In this document: piece by piece, positions 32,652 through 42,339 of the stretch
Numbering within the stretch: position 1 is the first letter of the stretch
Layout of the letters: every line of letters starts with the position of its first letter
NCBI RefSeq assembly: GCF_900115735.1
Contig: NZ_FOXO01000028.1
Coordinates: 1 to 50,908 of the forward strand
Direction of reading: 5' to 3'
Source: Butyrivibrio proteoclasticus
Lineage (GTDB): Bacteria > Bacillota > Clostridia > Lachnospirales > Lachnospiraceae
DNA: 50,908 bases
Translations under genes and position numbers: made by a program
The notes under the pieces: model-generated
The model's input: only the letters and a program-made list of their open reading frames with translations
Database searches by the model: none
Told to the model about the DNA's origin: nothing

Positions 32652-34097
32652 TCATTTTTCCCAGGTTTTGGGGTTCATGAAAATGAGTATAGGCAAGAGC
32701 TCAAGCCTTCCGGCAAGCATGTCAAACATCAAGACCAGTTTAGAAAGAACTGAGAACTCTGAATAATTACCCATAGGACCAACCATTCCAAGACCGGGGC
32801 CGATATTGTTGATAGTTGCTGCTACCGATGTTACCGTGGTCTGAAAGTCAAAATTATCAAGAGCCACCAGTACGCAGGATACCATGAAAGTAACTACATA
32901 AAGTCCCAAATATGCTGACACCGATTTTACAGTGGTTCCTTCTACAGTATGACCATCCATATAAACTCTTTTTACGGACTTAGGATGAACAAGGTAGTTA
33001 AGTTCATTTCTGGCATTTCTTATAACAATTATCGCTCTTGAGAACTTAAATCCACCACCTGTAGAACCCGCACAGGCTCCAACAAGAGATAACAGGCAAA
33101 GAATCATTTTGGAAAACATAGGCCATTTATCAAAGTCCAAAGTTCCAAATCCCGTCGTAGTCATAACTGAAGTAACAGCAAACAGTGAGTGATGGAACGA
33201 AAGCATTCCATCTGTAATTATTCCCGCCTTATATACGTTTATGGAAATAAGGCAAGCAGCTATAAACATAGTTGCAAAATAGTACTTAACTTCATCTACT
33301 GCAAATGCTTCTTTAGGCTTTCTATTGATAAGAAAATAATATACAGTAAAGTTAACACCGCAAAGTGCCATGAATACAGTGATAACCACCTGGCTTGCGA
33401 TTGAATATCCACCGATACCTGCATTATTAACAGAAAATCCACCGGTTCCTACAGTGGAAAAAGTAATAGTAACCGCATCGTATATAGGCATTCCAGTAAT
33501 AATAAGGCAGATGATCTCCAAAAGAGTAATAGCGATATATATCTGATAAAGGATCTTTGCTGTATCTTTTACCTTTGGAACAATCTTACCAACTACAGGT
33601 CCGGGGCTCTCGGCTCTCATAAGATGCATGCTATAGCCATCAACCATTGGAATAACCGCTATCAGGAACACTAATACTCCCATGCCACCAATCCAGTGAG
33701 TAAATGTACGCCAGAACTGAACACTATATTCAATTCCATCTACTGAAGTGAGAATACTTCCTCCTGTAGTTGTAAAGCCTGATATAGTCTCAAAAAGAGC
33801 ATCTATATAGTTAGGAATTGTGCCTGTCATAACAAACGGCACAGCTCCAAGCATACTCATAAATATCCAGGCAAGAGCAGTTATTGCAAAGCCTTCCTTT
33901 GCATAAATAACGGTGCTCTTTGGTTTTTTTACTGAACCAAGGATACCAACAACAAGCGTGATAACAATCAGTAAAAAGAAAGACTCCGCGCTGTCATATT
34001 CCTTGTGAATGATTGCCACAAAAAACGGCAACATCAAAAGAAATCCCATGATTCTGAAAAGTCTGAACAGGATATATCTGATCATTGAATAGTTCAT
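32652..34097 (-). CDS. trkH: TrkH family potassium uptake channel subunit
   Basis: 481 residues, multi-pass membrane protein with four pore-loop repeats. Selectivity-filter segments: ETISGFTTTGGSILT, TFSTVGTGGFSV, SVMTTTGFGTL and NNIGPGLGMVG. Forms the K+-conducting part of the Trk system, gated by the cytoplasmic TrkA encoded immediately before it (1 nt apart). The GWAxLP-type long N-terminus marks it as TrkH rather than KtrB. A second system lies at 43.1-45.1 kb. Confidence 0.93.
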   Translation of the reverse strand: MNYSMIRYILFRLFRIMGFLLMLPFFVAIIHKEYDSAESFFLLIVITLVVGILGSVKKPKSTVIYAKEGFAITALAWIFMSMLGAVPFVMTGTIPNYIDALFETISGFTTTGGSILTSVDGIEYSVQFWRTFTHWIGGMGVLVFLIAVIPMVDGYSMHLMRAESPGPVVGKIVPKVKDTAKILYQIYIAITLLEIICLIITGMPIYDAVTITFSTVGTGGFSVNNAGIGGYSIASQVVITVFMALCGVNFTVYYFLINRKPKEAFAVDEVKYYFATMFIAACLISINVYKAGIITDGMLSFHHSLFAVTSVMTTTGFGTLDFDKWPMFSKMILCLLSLVGACAGSTGGGFKFSRAIIVIRNARNELNYLVHPKSVKRVYMDGHTVEGTTVKSVSAYLGLYVVTFMVSCVLVALDNFDFQTTVTSVAATINNIGPGLGMVGPMGNYSEFSVLSKLVLMFDMLAGRLELLPILIFMNPKTWEK

Positions 34098-34098
34098 T

Positions 34099-35460
34099 TT
34101 ACTTCTCCAGTATGTCGTTAATGTCTTTTAATCCGGTAAGCGTAGTTACTACAATTACCGAATCTCTGTCTCTTATAACACTCTCTCCACTAGGAGTTAT
34201 GATCTCTCCGTAATGATTTATGCAGGCTATAAGAATGCCCTTCTTAAGATTAAGCTGAGCCAAAGGAACGCCAATAACAGGGCTTCCACTTCTTACTATA
34301 AATTCAAGGGCCTCAGCTCTCTCATCATTGAGCTTATAAAGTGCCTCTATATTGCTATCCTTTGATGCTGACATCCCACGAACAAATTGCACTATTCGTT
34401 CAGCAGTGATGTTCTTTGGATAAATGATACTTCCAATATCAAGAGACCCTATTATCTCACCATAGTTGACTCTGTGAACCTTTGTAATAAGTTTTGCCTT
34501 GGGATTGATATTTTTAACATACATGGAGAGCATTATGTTCTCTTCATCAAGATTGGTAAGAGAAGCAAATGACTCTACTCTGGTAATCCCTTCTTCCAAA
34601 AGCATATCTTTATCAGTACCATCTCCATTGATCACAAGTGCCTGTGGAAGTAGCTCTGAAAGCTCTTTGCAACGCTCTGTGTCCTTATCAAAAATAGTTA
34701 CCTTAATACCATAGGATATGAGCTGACCGGCAAGATAGTAACCGGTCTCACCGCCTCCGACAATAATTGTTGAATGAACCTTAGCAGTCGGAAGACCCAT
34801 CTTTTTAAAGAAATTAAGCGTATTTCTGCTGGAGCCGATGATAGTAATCTCATCTCCTGCTCTTAATATGAAGTTTCCATCAGGGATAAAGACATCCTTT
34901 CCTCTTGAAACAACTGAGATGATAACCTGCTTTTTAAGATCTGTAGGGATGTCTTTAAGTGCCTTATCGCGGAGCCTTGAATCCTCACTGATAACCATTT
35001 TGATAAGCTCTGCCCTGCCTCGCGCAAATGTCTCAATCTTTGTTGCTGAAGGGAGCTTTAACAGTCTTGCAGCTTCATTGGCAGCAGCCTCCTCAGGATT
35101 GATGACCATTGATAAGCCAAGTTCTTCTTTTATAAAATTTATTTCTTTCTTATAAACAGGGTTACGTACTCGTGCAATAGTGTGGCAATTACCTGCCTTC
35201 TTAGCAATAAGACAGCACAAAAGATTAAGCTCATCCGAGTCAGTTACAGCCACCATAAGGTCTGCCTTTTCAATTCCGGCATCCTTCATGATAGAGTAGC
35301 TGGCACCATTGCCCACAATTCCCATAACGTCATAGCTGTTTACGACATTCTGAACAACACTACTTTTTTCCTCTACAACGGTAATATAATGTCCTTCTTT
35401 GCTGAGCTGCTGAGTAAGGGTCTGACCAACATTTCCACAGCCCACAATAATAATTCGCAT
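34099..35460 (-). CDS. trkA: TrkA, two-RCK potassium transport regulator
   Basis: 453 residues made of two tandem RCK modules: VGCGNVGQTL near the start and VGGGETGYYL near residue 232 are the two NAD-binding motifs, each followed by a TrkA_C domain. Binds NAD(H)/nucleotides and gates TrkH. GGAGG 6 nt before ATG 35460; the stop is 1 nt from the trkH start, so translation is coupled. Confidence 0.94.
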   Translation of the reverse strand: MRIIIVGCGNVGQTLTQQLSKEGHYITVVEEKSSVVQNVVNSYDVMGIVGNGASYSIMKDAGIEKADLMVAVTDSDELNLLCCLIAKKAGNCHTIARVRNPVYKKEINFIKEELGLSMVINPEEAAANEAARLLKLPSATKIETFARGRAELIKMVISEDSRLRDKALKDIPTDLKKQVIISVVSRGKDVFIPDGNFILRAGDEITIIGSSRNTLNFFKKMGLPTAKVHSTIIVGGGETGYYLAGQLISYGIKVTIFDKDTERCKELSELLPQALVINGDGTDKDMLLEEGITRVESFASLTNLDEENIMLSMYVKNINPKAKLITKVHRVNYGEIIGSLDIGSIIYPKNITAERIVQFVRGMSASKDSNIEALYKLNDERAEALEFIVRSGSPVIGVPLAQLNLKKGILIACINHYGEIITPSGESVIRDRDSVIVVTTLTGLKDINDILEK

Positions 35461-35540
35461 AACTTTCCTCCAAAGACATAAAAATCCTTATATATTCTAC
35501 CACAAATAGCTATTAATATATCGGCTATTCCAAAGCAAAA

Positions 35541-35573
35541 GCTAAGTATTGCCACAAATTGACAATACTTAGC
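35541..35573 (-). terminator. Terminator after the secreted PsbP-like gene
   Basis: GCTAAGTATTG (35541-35551) pairs with CAATACTTAGC (35563-35573); TTTTGC follows on the minus strand. It ends at the stop codon of the gene. Confidence 0.7.
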
Positions 35574-35576
35574 TCT

Positions 35577-36179
35577 TTAATTCACATGAATTGTAGCTGC
35601 GCTCTGCTCAAAAAGCTCCTGACACTTATCATCTTCAGCCCTTTGATAAGTGATCGTAAAAGTCTTGTATTTAGACAGTATCATGTACACTGTCTGGTAC
35701 GCCTTCTGTTGATCAGGTACCATAAAGCTTGACTCAATATGGTATCCCGGATAGCCATCCACTGTAATATTCTCAAAGCTTTCCACCTTAAAGTCAACAT
35801 CACTTCCAAATGCATCATTGTATGAATCTGATAAAAGCTTTTCATACTCACTTTTAGTGAGATTAGACGTATTGTCTATTGCAGCTTTTTCTATGGACGC
35901 AGGATTCATTTTCTTTTCCCTATTAGTAAGGGTTACCTTTTTACCATTATCATAAATATCATAGCTTATTGATGAAGACTCCATAGGCTCGTTCTTATTG
36001 ATAAAAATCCCCGTCTCAGCCTGAAGCGTAAACTCAGATGGCACTACAAATGTACACTGTCTGGCTTCTTTTAATTCATCCTTGGCAAAAACTGTTATGC
36101 CATCTAAAACTCCAACACTACTTATAATAGCCAAGAAAACAGCCAGCAAAAGCAGATAAACGGCTCGTATCCTTTTCAT
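35577..36179 (-). CDS. Secreted protein, possibly PsbP-like fold
   Basis: 200 residues. Clear signal peptide (KRIRAVYLLLLAVFL..., likely cut after TVFA). The mature part starts with a beta region and ends with VDGYPGYHIESSF and KTFTITYQRAED, a pattern seen in PsbP-like/DUF1795 proteins. Function not known. Eleven nt after the membrane glycosyltransferase gene on the same strand, so cotranscribed and perhaps acting with it at the cell surface. Confidence 0.7.
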   Translation of the reverse strand: MKRIRAVYLLLLAVFLAIISSVGVLDGITVFAKDELKEARQCTFVVPSEFTLQAETGIFINKNEPMESSSISYDIYDNGKKVTLTNREKKMNPASIEKAAIDNTSNLTKSEYEKLLSDSYNDAFGSDVDFKVESFENITVDGYPGYHIESSFMVPDQQKAYQTVYMILSKYKTFTITYQRAEDDKCQELFEQSAATIHVN

Positions 36180-36190
36180 ATTTCCTCCAA

Positions 36191-37816
36191 TTAAAGACTC
36201 AGTTCAAATACATCAAACCAATATCTTTCCATGAGATAGCTGCCAAGATTCTCATAGGTTATACCATATTCTTTATTCCACTCATCAAGTATAACTTCTC
36301 TGCTGTTAAAACTTCCGAGAAAAAGAACTCTTTTTCCTGACAAAAGATAATTCTCAACATCCACAGAATCCTCAATCGAATAAAGTCCTGTGATCATTTC
36401 ATCCACAAGCGTCTCCGGCTGTCCGTAGTAGAGATATATCTTGTGCCCATCTTCCAGCTCATCACCATTTAAATAATATCCCAAAAGCCCCTGCACATGA
36501 TCAAAGTTACTGATAATGATTGTATCTGAATCTATTTCGGAAAAGAGCTCCAATGTCTTTTCCATGTTGACCTGTCGGTACTCTTCATTACCAATAAAGC
36601 CTTTAAAATCCACACATCCGACTCCAGCAATAAGTATCCCCAATGTACAATATACTATCTGTGTGATTTTTTTGGTACCTTTCCCATTAAATACACTCCC
36701 TATACTAATGCTCATAGCAAAATAGAAAGTCCCCATTGCCGGGATCATATACCTGTTAACAAACACAGGGCGAATCAACATTGATGCCACAATTCCGACA
36801 ATAACCAATAAAGGAAGTACCATGGCTGCCATAAGATTCTGAAGGTCTTTTACCTTTTCATTTTCATCCTGATATCCACATTTTACCAGTCTGATCGCAT
36901 TGTTAACCACAATAAAGGCAACAAGTATGAACAATATAACCGCTATGACAGTAGTAATGATGCTATTTGAGAAATATCCGCTAAAAAGATATTTGATACA
37001 GCTTCCAAAGGTCCTAAGTCCCACAGGCTGTATCCAGTAGTTGCCGCTCACAGTATGTGCCTGTCCAAGGAGAACCGAAAGCCATGGAACATAACAAACA
37101 GCTGTCAGGTTAGCACTGATGATAACAGCTGCGATTGCCTTGAAATTAAGGTGTTTTATGTCACCTTTGCCGCCCATAACAGCAACGTACTTTATTATCA
37201 TCCAAAGTAAAACATAGAAATAAATAATTGCCACTGAAAGTGCAGCATAGTAATGGGTATAAAAAGCTGCTGTTCCAAACAAAAACAGCGCAATCCCGTT
37301 TGGTAAATCCCATTTTCTGTCTTCGCTCAGATAGTTTTTCATCAGATTGAAGGCATGTATAAGTGAAGCTGTCACAAAGAAAAGTGCCCAGCTGTACATT
37401 CTGATTTCTGTTGTGTATTCAGGAAGTCCCGGCATTGTAACTGACGCAAAGCAAAAAAGTCCGCCAGCAAGCATCCCATGATTTTTTCTGATGATAGTTA
37501 CTGCATAAATAAATAGCAGCAAAAACGGCACTATTGAAGCAATTTTGCAGCTTGTTTCAATTGGCAGATCGAAGCTGTTCCCAAGAACCAAAAACACCCT
37601 TACGATCATGTAGTAAAACGGCGGGTGCACATCTTTTGAAGTAAGTCTTATAAGTTCCTCAAAAGGTCTTTTGGCAAATTCTATTGAAAAGAGCTCGTCG
37701 TACCAAATATCAGTAGAAAAGGTCAGAAGAAATGCTCTGACCAGACAATATATAGCCGCAACAATAAACCCTATTCCAATACAGTCTTTTGTGACTTTAA
37801 TTCTTTTTTCAGACAT
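36191..37816 (-). CDS. GT39/ArnT-like membrane glycosyltransferase
   Basis: 541 residues with about 11-12 hydrophobic segments and a soluble C-terminal end. The first extracytoplasmic loop carries the acidic motif in DIWYDELFSIEFAKRP and the conserved KDVHPPFYY, the hallmark of GT-C polyprenyl-phosphate-sugar transferases. Expected to move a sugar from a lipid carrier to a protein or glycan outside the membrane. First gene of a pair with the secreted protein at 35577. Confidence 0.85.
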   Translation of the reverse strand: MSEKRIKVTKDCIGIGFIVAAIYCLVRAFLLTFSTDIWYDELFSIEFAKRPFEELIRLTSKDVHPPFYYMIVRVFLVLGNSFDLPIETSCKIASIVPFLLLFIYAVTIIRKNHGMLAGGLFCFASVTMPGLPEYTTEIRMYSWALFFVTASLIHAFNLMKNYLSEDRKWDLPNGIALFLFGTAAFYTHYYAALSVAIIYFYVLLWMIIKYVAVMGGKGDIKHLNFKAIAAVIISANLTAVCYVPWLSVLLGQAHTVSGNYWIQPVGLRTFGSCIKYLFSGYFSNSIITTVIAVILFILVAFIVVNNAIRLVKCGYQDENEKVKDLQNLMAAMVLPLLVIVGIVASMLIRPVFVNRYMIPAMGTFYFAMSISIGSVFNGKGTKKITQIVYCTLGILIAGVGCVDFKGFIGNEEYRQVNMEKTLELFSEIDSDTIIISNFDHVQGLLGYYLNGDELEDGHKIYLYYGQPETLVDEMITGLYSIEDSVDVENYLLSGKRVLFLGSFNSREVILDEWNKEYGITYENLGSYLMERYWFDVFELSL

Positions 37817-37831
37817 TCCATCCTCTTAAAT

Positions 37832-37862
37832 ATAGGCACAGCCAATAAATAGCTGTGCCTAT
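37832..37862 (-). terminator. Terminator after thrS
   Basis: ATAGGCACAGC (37832-37842) pairs with GCTGTGCCTAT (37852-37862), a perfect 11-bp stem right after the stop; the following minus-strand tract is only weakly T-rich. Confidence 0.65.
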
Positions 37863-37868
37863 GGTTAA

Positions 37869-39746
37869 TTAAAGTGATTCTATAAGTTCAAGTGAATGCT
37901 CTGTGTTGAGTTTCTTGCACATTTCAACAAATGTCTCTAAAGGAACATTCTGAACCTGCTTGTTTGAACCGCGTACATTGATAGACACTGTACCCTCAGC
38001 AGCTTCTTTGTCTCCAATTACAAGAATGTATGGATCTTTGTAATTCTTGAACTTTTTGATTTTCTCTTTCATGTTGTTGTCTGAGTAATCAGCTTCAACA
38101 CGAACGCCTGCTGCCATAAGAGCTTTCTCTACCTTCTCAGCGTATTCGTTATGCTCAACTCTAATCGGAACGATACCAACCTGATATGGGCTGAGCCAGA
38201 ATGGGAATACACCCTTGAAGTTCTCAATGATGATACCAATGAATCTCTCAAGTGATCCATAAATAGCTCTGTGGATAACTACCGGCATCTGCATTGTGCC
38301 ATCCTGAGCCTGGTATGTAAGGCCAAAGTTATGAGGAAGCTGGAAGTCAAGCTGTACAGTTCCGCACTGCCATTCTCTTCCAAGCGCGTCCTTGATCTGA
38401 AGGTCAATCTTAGGGCCATAGAAAGCACCATCGCCTTCATTTACTTCATATCCGCCCTCGCCGTATTTCTCATCAAGAATTTCCTTCAGAGCAGCCTCAG
38501 CTCTGTTCCAAACCTCAATATCACCCATAAAGTCTTCTGGTCTTGTTGAGAGCTCAGCTCTGTATGTTACACCGAATGTCTTGTAAATCTCATCTGCGAT
38601 AGAGATAACGTCTGCAATTTCCTCTTTTATCTGAGATTCCATTACAAATGTATGGTCATCGTCCTGACGGAACTCCTGAACACGGAAAAGACCATTCATC
38701 TGTCCTGACTTCTCTTTACGGTGAAGAACATCATACTCGCTGTAACGGATAGGAAGCTCTTTGTATGAGTGATTTGTTCTCTTATATGTCATCATGGCAT
38801 TAGGACAGTTCATTGGCTTAGCTGCCATTGTATCGTCCTGCTCACGATTATAGATAACAGAACCAGCCTGGATCTTGATGTTCTTTGGCTCTTCTGCAGG
38901 CTCATTGATATTCTCAAGTACACCGGGAATCTCAGCGTCTGCCTTAAGCCATCCTGAAACACCGGGAACCATGAACATGTTGTTTACGTAATGAGCCCAG
39001 TGACCACTGATAAGCCAGAGCTTCTTGTTGTTAACAAGAGGAGCTGCAATTTCTGTATAGCCATGTCTTTCCTGTACTTCTCTTGAATACTTAAGAAGTG
39101 CCTGATACATCTTCCATCCTCTTGGAAGCCAGTAAGGCATACCAGGAGCTGTCTCATCAAACATGAAAAGATCAAGCGCAGCACCAATCTTCTTGTGGTC
39201 TCTCTCCATAGCTTCCTGGATCATCTTGATGTGCTGTTTAAGCTCATCCTTGCTAGGGAAAGCATAAAGATAGATTCTTGAAAGCTGATCTCTATGCTCA
39301 TCTCCTCTCCAATATGCACCTGATACAGACTTGATCTGATAAGATGCATTAAAGAGTTCCTGAGAGTTTTCTACATGAGGTCCGCGACAAAGATCCACAT
39401 AATCATCACCTGTATAGTAAACAGTAATTACCTCATCCTCTGGAAGATCATTGATTAGTTCAGTCTTGAACTTCTGATTCTTGAACATTTCAAGTGCCTC
39501 CGACTTTGAGACCTCTTTACGTGTCCAATCCTCTCTTCTCTTGATAATCTCGCGCATCTTGTCTTCGATTGTCTTGAAGTCATCCTGTGTTACAGCCTTG
39601 GGAAGTACGAAATCATAGTAGCATCCATCCTCAATCTGAGGTCCGATAGCATACTGTACTTCCTCACCGTAAAGCTCGATAACTGCCTTGGCAAGAATGT
39701 GTGCAAGTGAGTGACGGTAAACTTGTAAATACTCTTCTTTATTCAT
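37869..39746 (-). CDS. thrS: Threonyl-tRNA synthetase lacking the TGS domain
   Basis: 625 residues. Attaches threonine to tRNA-Thr. It starts directly at the editing domain (RHSLAHILAKA; later DLCRGPHV with the editing Cys/His) and has no N-terminal TGS domain, which in typical ThrRS precedes this by about 60 residues. The catalytic core keeps motif 2 (FRVQEFRQDDDHTF), motif 3 (GSLERFIG) and the zinc ligands (Cys in KPMNCPN, His in DDDHTF, His in VIHRAIYG). About 40 extra residues sit before the KPMNCPN motif (GVSGWLKADAEIPGVLENI region). The anticodon-binding domain at the C-terminus is intact. Start ATG 39746 with AAAGGATG; a small hairpin (39761-39780) lies just upstream. No T-box motif was seen. 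Confidence 0.92.
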   Translation of the reverse strand: MNKEEYLQVYRHSLAHILAKAVIELYGEEVQYAIGPQIEDGCYYDFVLPKAVTQDDFKTIEDKMREIIKRREDWTRKEVSKSEALEMFKNQKFKTELINDLPEDEVITVYYTGDDYVDLCRGPHVENSQELFNASYQIKSVSGAYWRGDEHRDQLSRIYLYAFPSKDELKQHIKMIQEAMERDHKKIGAALDLFMFDETAPGMPYWLPRGWKMYQALLKYSREVQERHGYTEIAAPLVNNKKLWLISGHWAHYVNNMFMVPGVSGWLKADAEIPGVLENINEPAEEPKNIKIQAGSVIYNREQDDTMAAKPMNCPNAMMTYKRTNHSYKELPIRYSEYDVLHRKEKSGQMNGLFRVQEFRQDDDHTFVMESQIKEEIADVISIADEIYKTFGVTYRAELSTRPEDFMGDIEVWNRAEAALKEILDEKYGEGGYEVNEGDGAFYGPKIDLQIKDALGREWQCGTVQLDFQLPHNFGLTYQAQDGTMQMPVVIHRAIYGSLERFIGIIIENFKGVFPFWLSPYQVGIVPIRVEHNEYAEKVEKALMAAGVRVEADYSDNNMKEKIKKFKNYKDPYILVIGDKEAAEGTVSINVRGSNKQVQNVPLETFVEMCKKLNTEHSLELIESL

Positions 39747-39835
39747 TTTTCATCCTTTCGTGCTACCCCTACCGGGAGCAGCCTCTTTCAAAATTTATAT
39801 TGTATTAATCCTATCTATCGGATCAATATCGCAAA

Positions 39836-40342
39836 TTAAGCATTTTTGCCGTGGCACTTCTTATACTTTTTGCCACTTCCACATGGACATGGATCATTAG
39901 GATATACCTTGTTCTCTTTTCTGATTGTATGTGAAGCCTTCTCCTCTTTGTAAAGGGCTTTTCTCTTATCATCATCAAAGATAGCTTTCCACTCAGTAAG
40001 ATTGTAAAGCCAGTCAGCACCGGCATTTACCATGTTTTTGTAAAGAAGTTCCTTGTCAAAACCAAGGTTAACCTCTGTGTCTTCTTCCATATCATCGATA
40101 GGGTTCTGTTCCTTAAGAGAGTCATTGATACCATCAAGGAATCCAACCATTGTCATAATATCAACGCCATATTTCTCAGCAAGTTCTTTTACAGTTCCCT
40201 TTACAACTTCATCAGGGTTCTTCAAAAGAGTTGCATAAATATCACGCTCTTTCTGAAAATACTCTGTCCACAGTTTCTGAAGACTTCCCTTATCTGCAGT
40301 TTCAGAATAAGCCATATCACGCCATTTTTTAAGTAATGCCAT
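39836..40342 (-). CDS. SEC-C metal-binding domain protein
   Basis: 168 residues. The C-terminus [18 protein letters not shown] is a SEC-C zinc motif ([13 protein letters not shown]) like the tail of SecA. The rest is helical and acidic (DDMEEDTEV). Cytoplasmic; function unknown. AGGAG 9 nt before ATG 40342. Sits 89 nt upstream of thrS on the same strand. Confidence 0.82.
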   Translation of the reverse strand: MALLKKWRDMAYSETADKGSLQKLWTEYFQKERDIYATLLKNPDEVVKGTVKELAEKYGVDIMTMVGFLDGINDSLKEQNPIDDMEEDTEVNLGFDKELLYKNMVNAGADWLYNLTEWKAIFDDDKRKALYKEEKASHTIRKENKVYPNDPCPCGSGKKYKKCHGKNA

Positions 40343-40475
40343 AATTCAATACTCCTATTTCGTTTTTTATTATAAATTGTTACTTTTTTTCAAAGCATAC
40401 ACGTTATTTTAATATATTTACATGGATATGTAAACCAGTGTTACATTCAATAGTTCCATACTTCTGATATGAATT

Positions 40476-41303
40476 TTACATATTTTTTCCCGCTTCTTTT
40501 GCGATAATGTAAATCCTCTCGCTGTCAGGCGTCGGCTCAGCATGAGTATCCGCATCTATGGCAGTTATGTATTCAAGGCCTGCCTGTTCTATGAAAGAAA
40601 TCATCTCTTCAAGAGTGTAGCCTCTTTGATAATGTGTTTCTACTGACCTTCTAAACAGTTCCTTTTTCTTGTCACAACAGGCATAGATTGTCAGATCATA
40701 CTCATTTATATGTTCTTTATCATGATAATAATTATCCCAGATAAAACTGCAATCTTCCCGGTTTTCTGCAATAGTCACATCACCTATCACATCTCTATAT
40801 TTGTGAAGGGTATTAAAATCAAATATGAATAATCCTTTTGGAAACAGGAAATTGTTGACAAGTCTGAAGGTTTCTATAACGTCATCATTTTCAAGCAGAT
40901 AATTTATGCTGTCACAGACACTAACTATCGTTCCGGCAGTACAATAAAGGTCAAGCTCTCTCATATCCTGTTCAAGGAACATGAGATTAAGCCCTTCTTT
41001 TGCCGCCTTGTTTCTGGCAATATCAAGCATATCCGGAGACAAGTCAATTCCCATTATGTCATAGCCTTTTTTGGCCATTTCAATTGTAAAGCTGCCTGTG
41101 CCGCAGCCAAGTTCCACCACAAGATTTTTTTCCTGAGTAAGTGCTTCTTCGCTATTTTCTTCAATTTCGTCCTGCTCTGTCACTGCAGGCTTGCTAATAC
41201 CATATTTTTCAATTAATTCTGCAATAAAATTACCCCATACGTCGTATGGGGTTTCATCCATGAATGTATCATATACGCTTGCAAAATCTGTATAAGCTTC
41301 CAT
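40476..41303 (-). CDS. Class I SAM-dependent methyltransferase
   Basis: 275 residues. SAM-binding motif I is VVELGCGTGSF, then GIDLSPDML. The region before it (EQDEIEENSEEA) is an acidic insertion. Relatives are common next to thrS or folate genes in Clostridia; the substrate is unknown. AAGGAA ribosome binding site 6 nt before ATG 41303. Confidence 0.85.
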   Translation of the reverse strand: MEAYTDFASVYDTFMDETPYDVWGNFIAELIEKYGISKPAVTEQDEIEENSEEALTQEKNLVVELGCGTGSFTIEMAKKGYDIMGIDLSPDMLDIARNKAAKEGLNLMFLEQDMRELDLYCTAGTIVSVCDSINYLLENDDVIETFRLVNNFLFPKGLFIFDFNTLHKYRDVIGDVTIAENREDCSFIWDNYYHDKEHINEYDLTIYACCDKKKELFRRSVETHYQRGYTLEEMISFIEQAGLEYITAIDADTHAEPTPDSERIYIIAKEAGKNM

Positions 41304-41356
41304 GTTTATTCCTTTTTGGTAAAACTAAATGTCATCAAACAAATAGTCATTTTCTA

Positions 41357-41830
41357 TTAAAACAAACTTCCTATAAGCATTACTACCTTTGTTCCGAGTC
41401 CCATTATAATACCTGCAAGTACTACTCCGCAAACAACAGCCTTAACGCTCTTTTTGAAATCCATATCGAGGATTGAAGCAGCAAGTGTACCTGTCCATGC
41501 ACCTGTTCCGGGAAGCGGAATTCCTACAAATAAGAAAAGCGCCCAATATAAACCCTTTCCTGCTTTTTCTTTTAACTTTTCTCCTCCTTTATGTCCCTTT
41601 TCAAGGCAGAATGTAAAGAATCCACCGATCACCGGCTTATCTTTGCCCCATTCAAGCACTTTTCTTGCAAAAAAGAAAATAAAAGGCATCGGAACCATAT
41701 TACCGATAATTGCGATAATGTAACTTGGAAGCACGGGAAGTCCCATAGCTATTGCGTAAGGAACAGCTCCTCTAAGCTCCACCAGAGGAACCATTGAAAT
41801 CAAAAATACGATGATATACTTTTTTAACAT
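41357..41830 (-). CDS. Small multidrug-export-type membrane protein (COG2426)
   Basis: 157 residues with four or five hydrophobic segments. VPLVELRGAVPYAIAMGLP and GIPLPGTGAWTG are hallmark motifs of this family, related to DedA-like membrane proteins. Transport role assumed from family name only. Start: ATG at 41830 with AGGAGA 7 nt upstream; the TTG at 41836 is too close to that site. Confidence 0.85.
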   Translation of the reverse strand: MLKKYIIVFLISMVPLVELRGAVPYAIAMGLPVLPSYIIAIIGNMVPMPFIFFFARKVLEWGKDKPVIGGFFTFCLEKGHKGGEKLKEKAGKGLYWALFLFVGIPLPGTGAWTGTLAASILDMDFKKSVKAVVCGVVLAGIIMGLGTKVVMLIGSLF

Positions 41831-41973
41831 GAACAAATCTCCTAATCGTGAATACTTTCTCCGCTATTTGAATATCTAACCAACAATTTTTGTCAGCGAC
41901 TCAAAGATTCTATCATTAAAAAGCATTAATCGCAATATTACACAACAACTAAATCATTCCCAAAAACATGTAT

Positions 41974-42162
41974 TTACTTGGCTGCTATCCTCTTTCCACA
42001 CTTCTTGCACTTAAGAACATCTTTTTTTAGAACTTTAACTCCGGTTTTCTCAAACTCATGATCTCCGCCCTTTGGACAGCTTCCCTTGTGCCTGGCACCG
42101 CCAATTACATCCTCAAGATACTCATCAGTTATTTCCATTCTTACATTCTTTTCATCAGCCAT
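41974..42162 (-). CDS. Double-glycine leader micropeptide with zinc-ribbon-like core
   Basis: 62 residues. MEITDEYLEDVIGGA matches the leader of class II bacteriocins and many secreted RiPP-type peptides (acidic helix ending in GG at residues 21-22 or so), the cut site for C39-peptidase ABC exporters. The core after GG has CPKGGDHEFE and KCKKCGKR, a Cys/His set that could bind zinc, with many lysines. Start: ATG at 42162 with GGAGG 8 nt upstream, not the ATG at 42213. No exporter, immunity or modifying gene is in the window. It may be a secreted peptide, or a zinc-ribbon protein with a chance GG; I favour the first with modest confidence. Confidence 0.6.
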   Translation of the reverse strand: MADEKNVRMEITDEYLEDVIGGARHKGSCPKGGDHEFEKTGVKVLKKDVLKCKKCGKRIAAK

Positions 42163-42339
42163 AGTTTTGCCCTCCAATAAATAAACAATTGTTTCTGAAT
42201 CAACATAATTCATACAAGTATAATCGTAATCAACAAATGTTTTGTTTTATTTGTTATCCATTTATACGAATCGAAATACATTTTGGCAAATTCAGTTAAA
42301 ATTTTTTCTGCGGCCGGTTCGGTACATATCAGTCATATG

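Noticed and set aside
39747..39835. T-box or threonine riboswitch before thrS
   Set aside because: The gap is under 90 bp and lacks the conserved T-box sequence; only a small hairpin is present.
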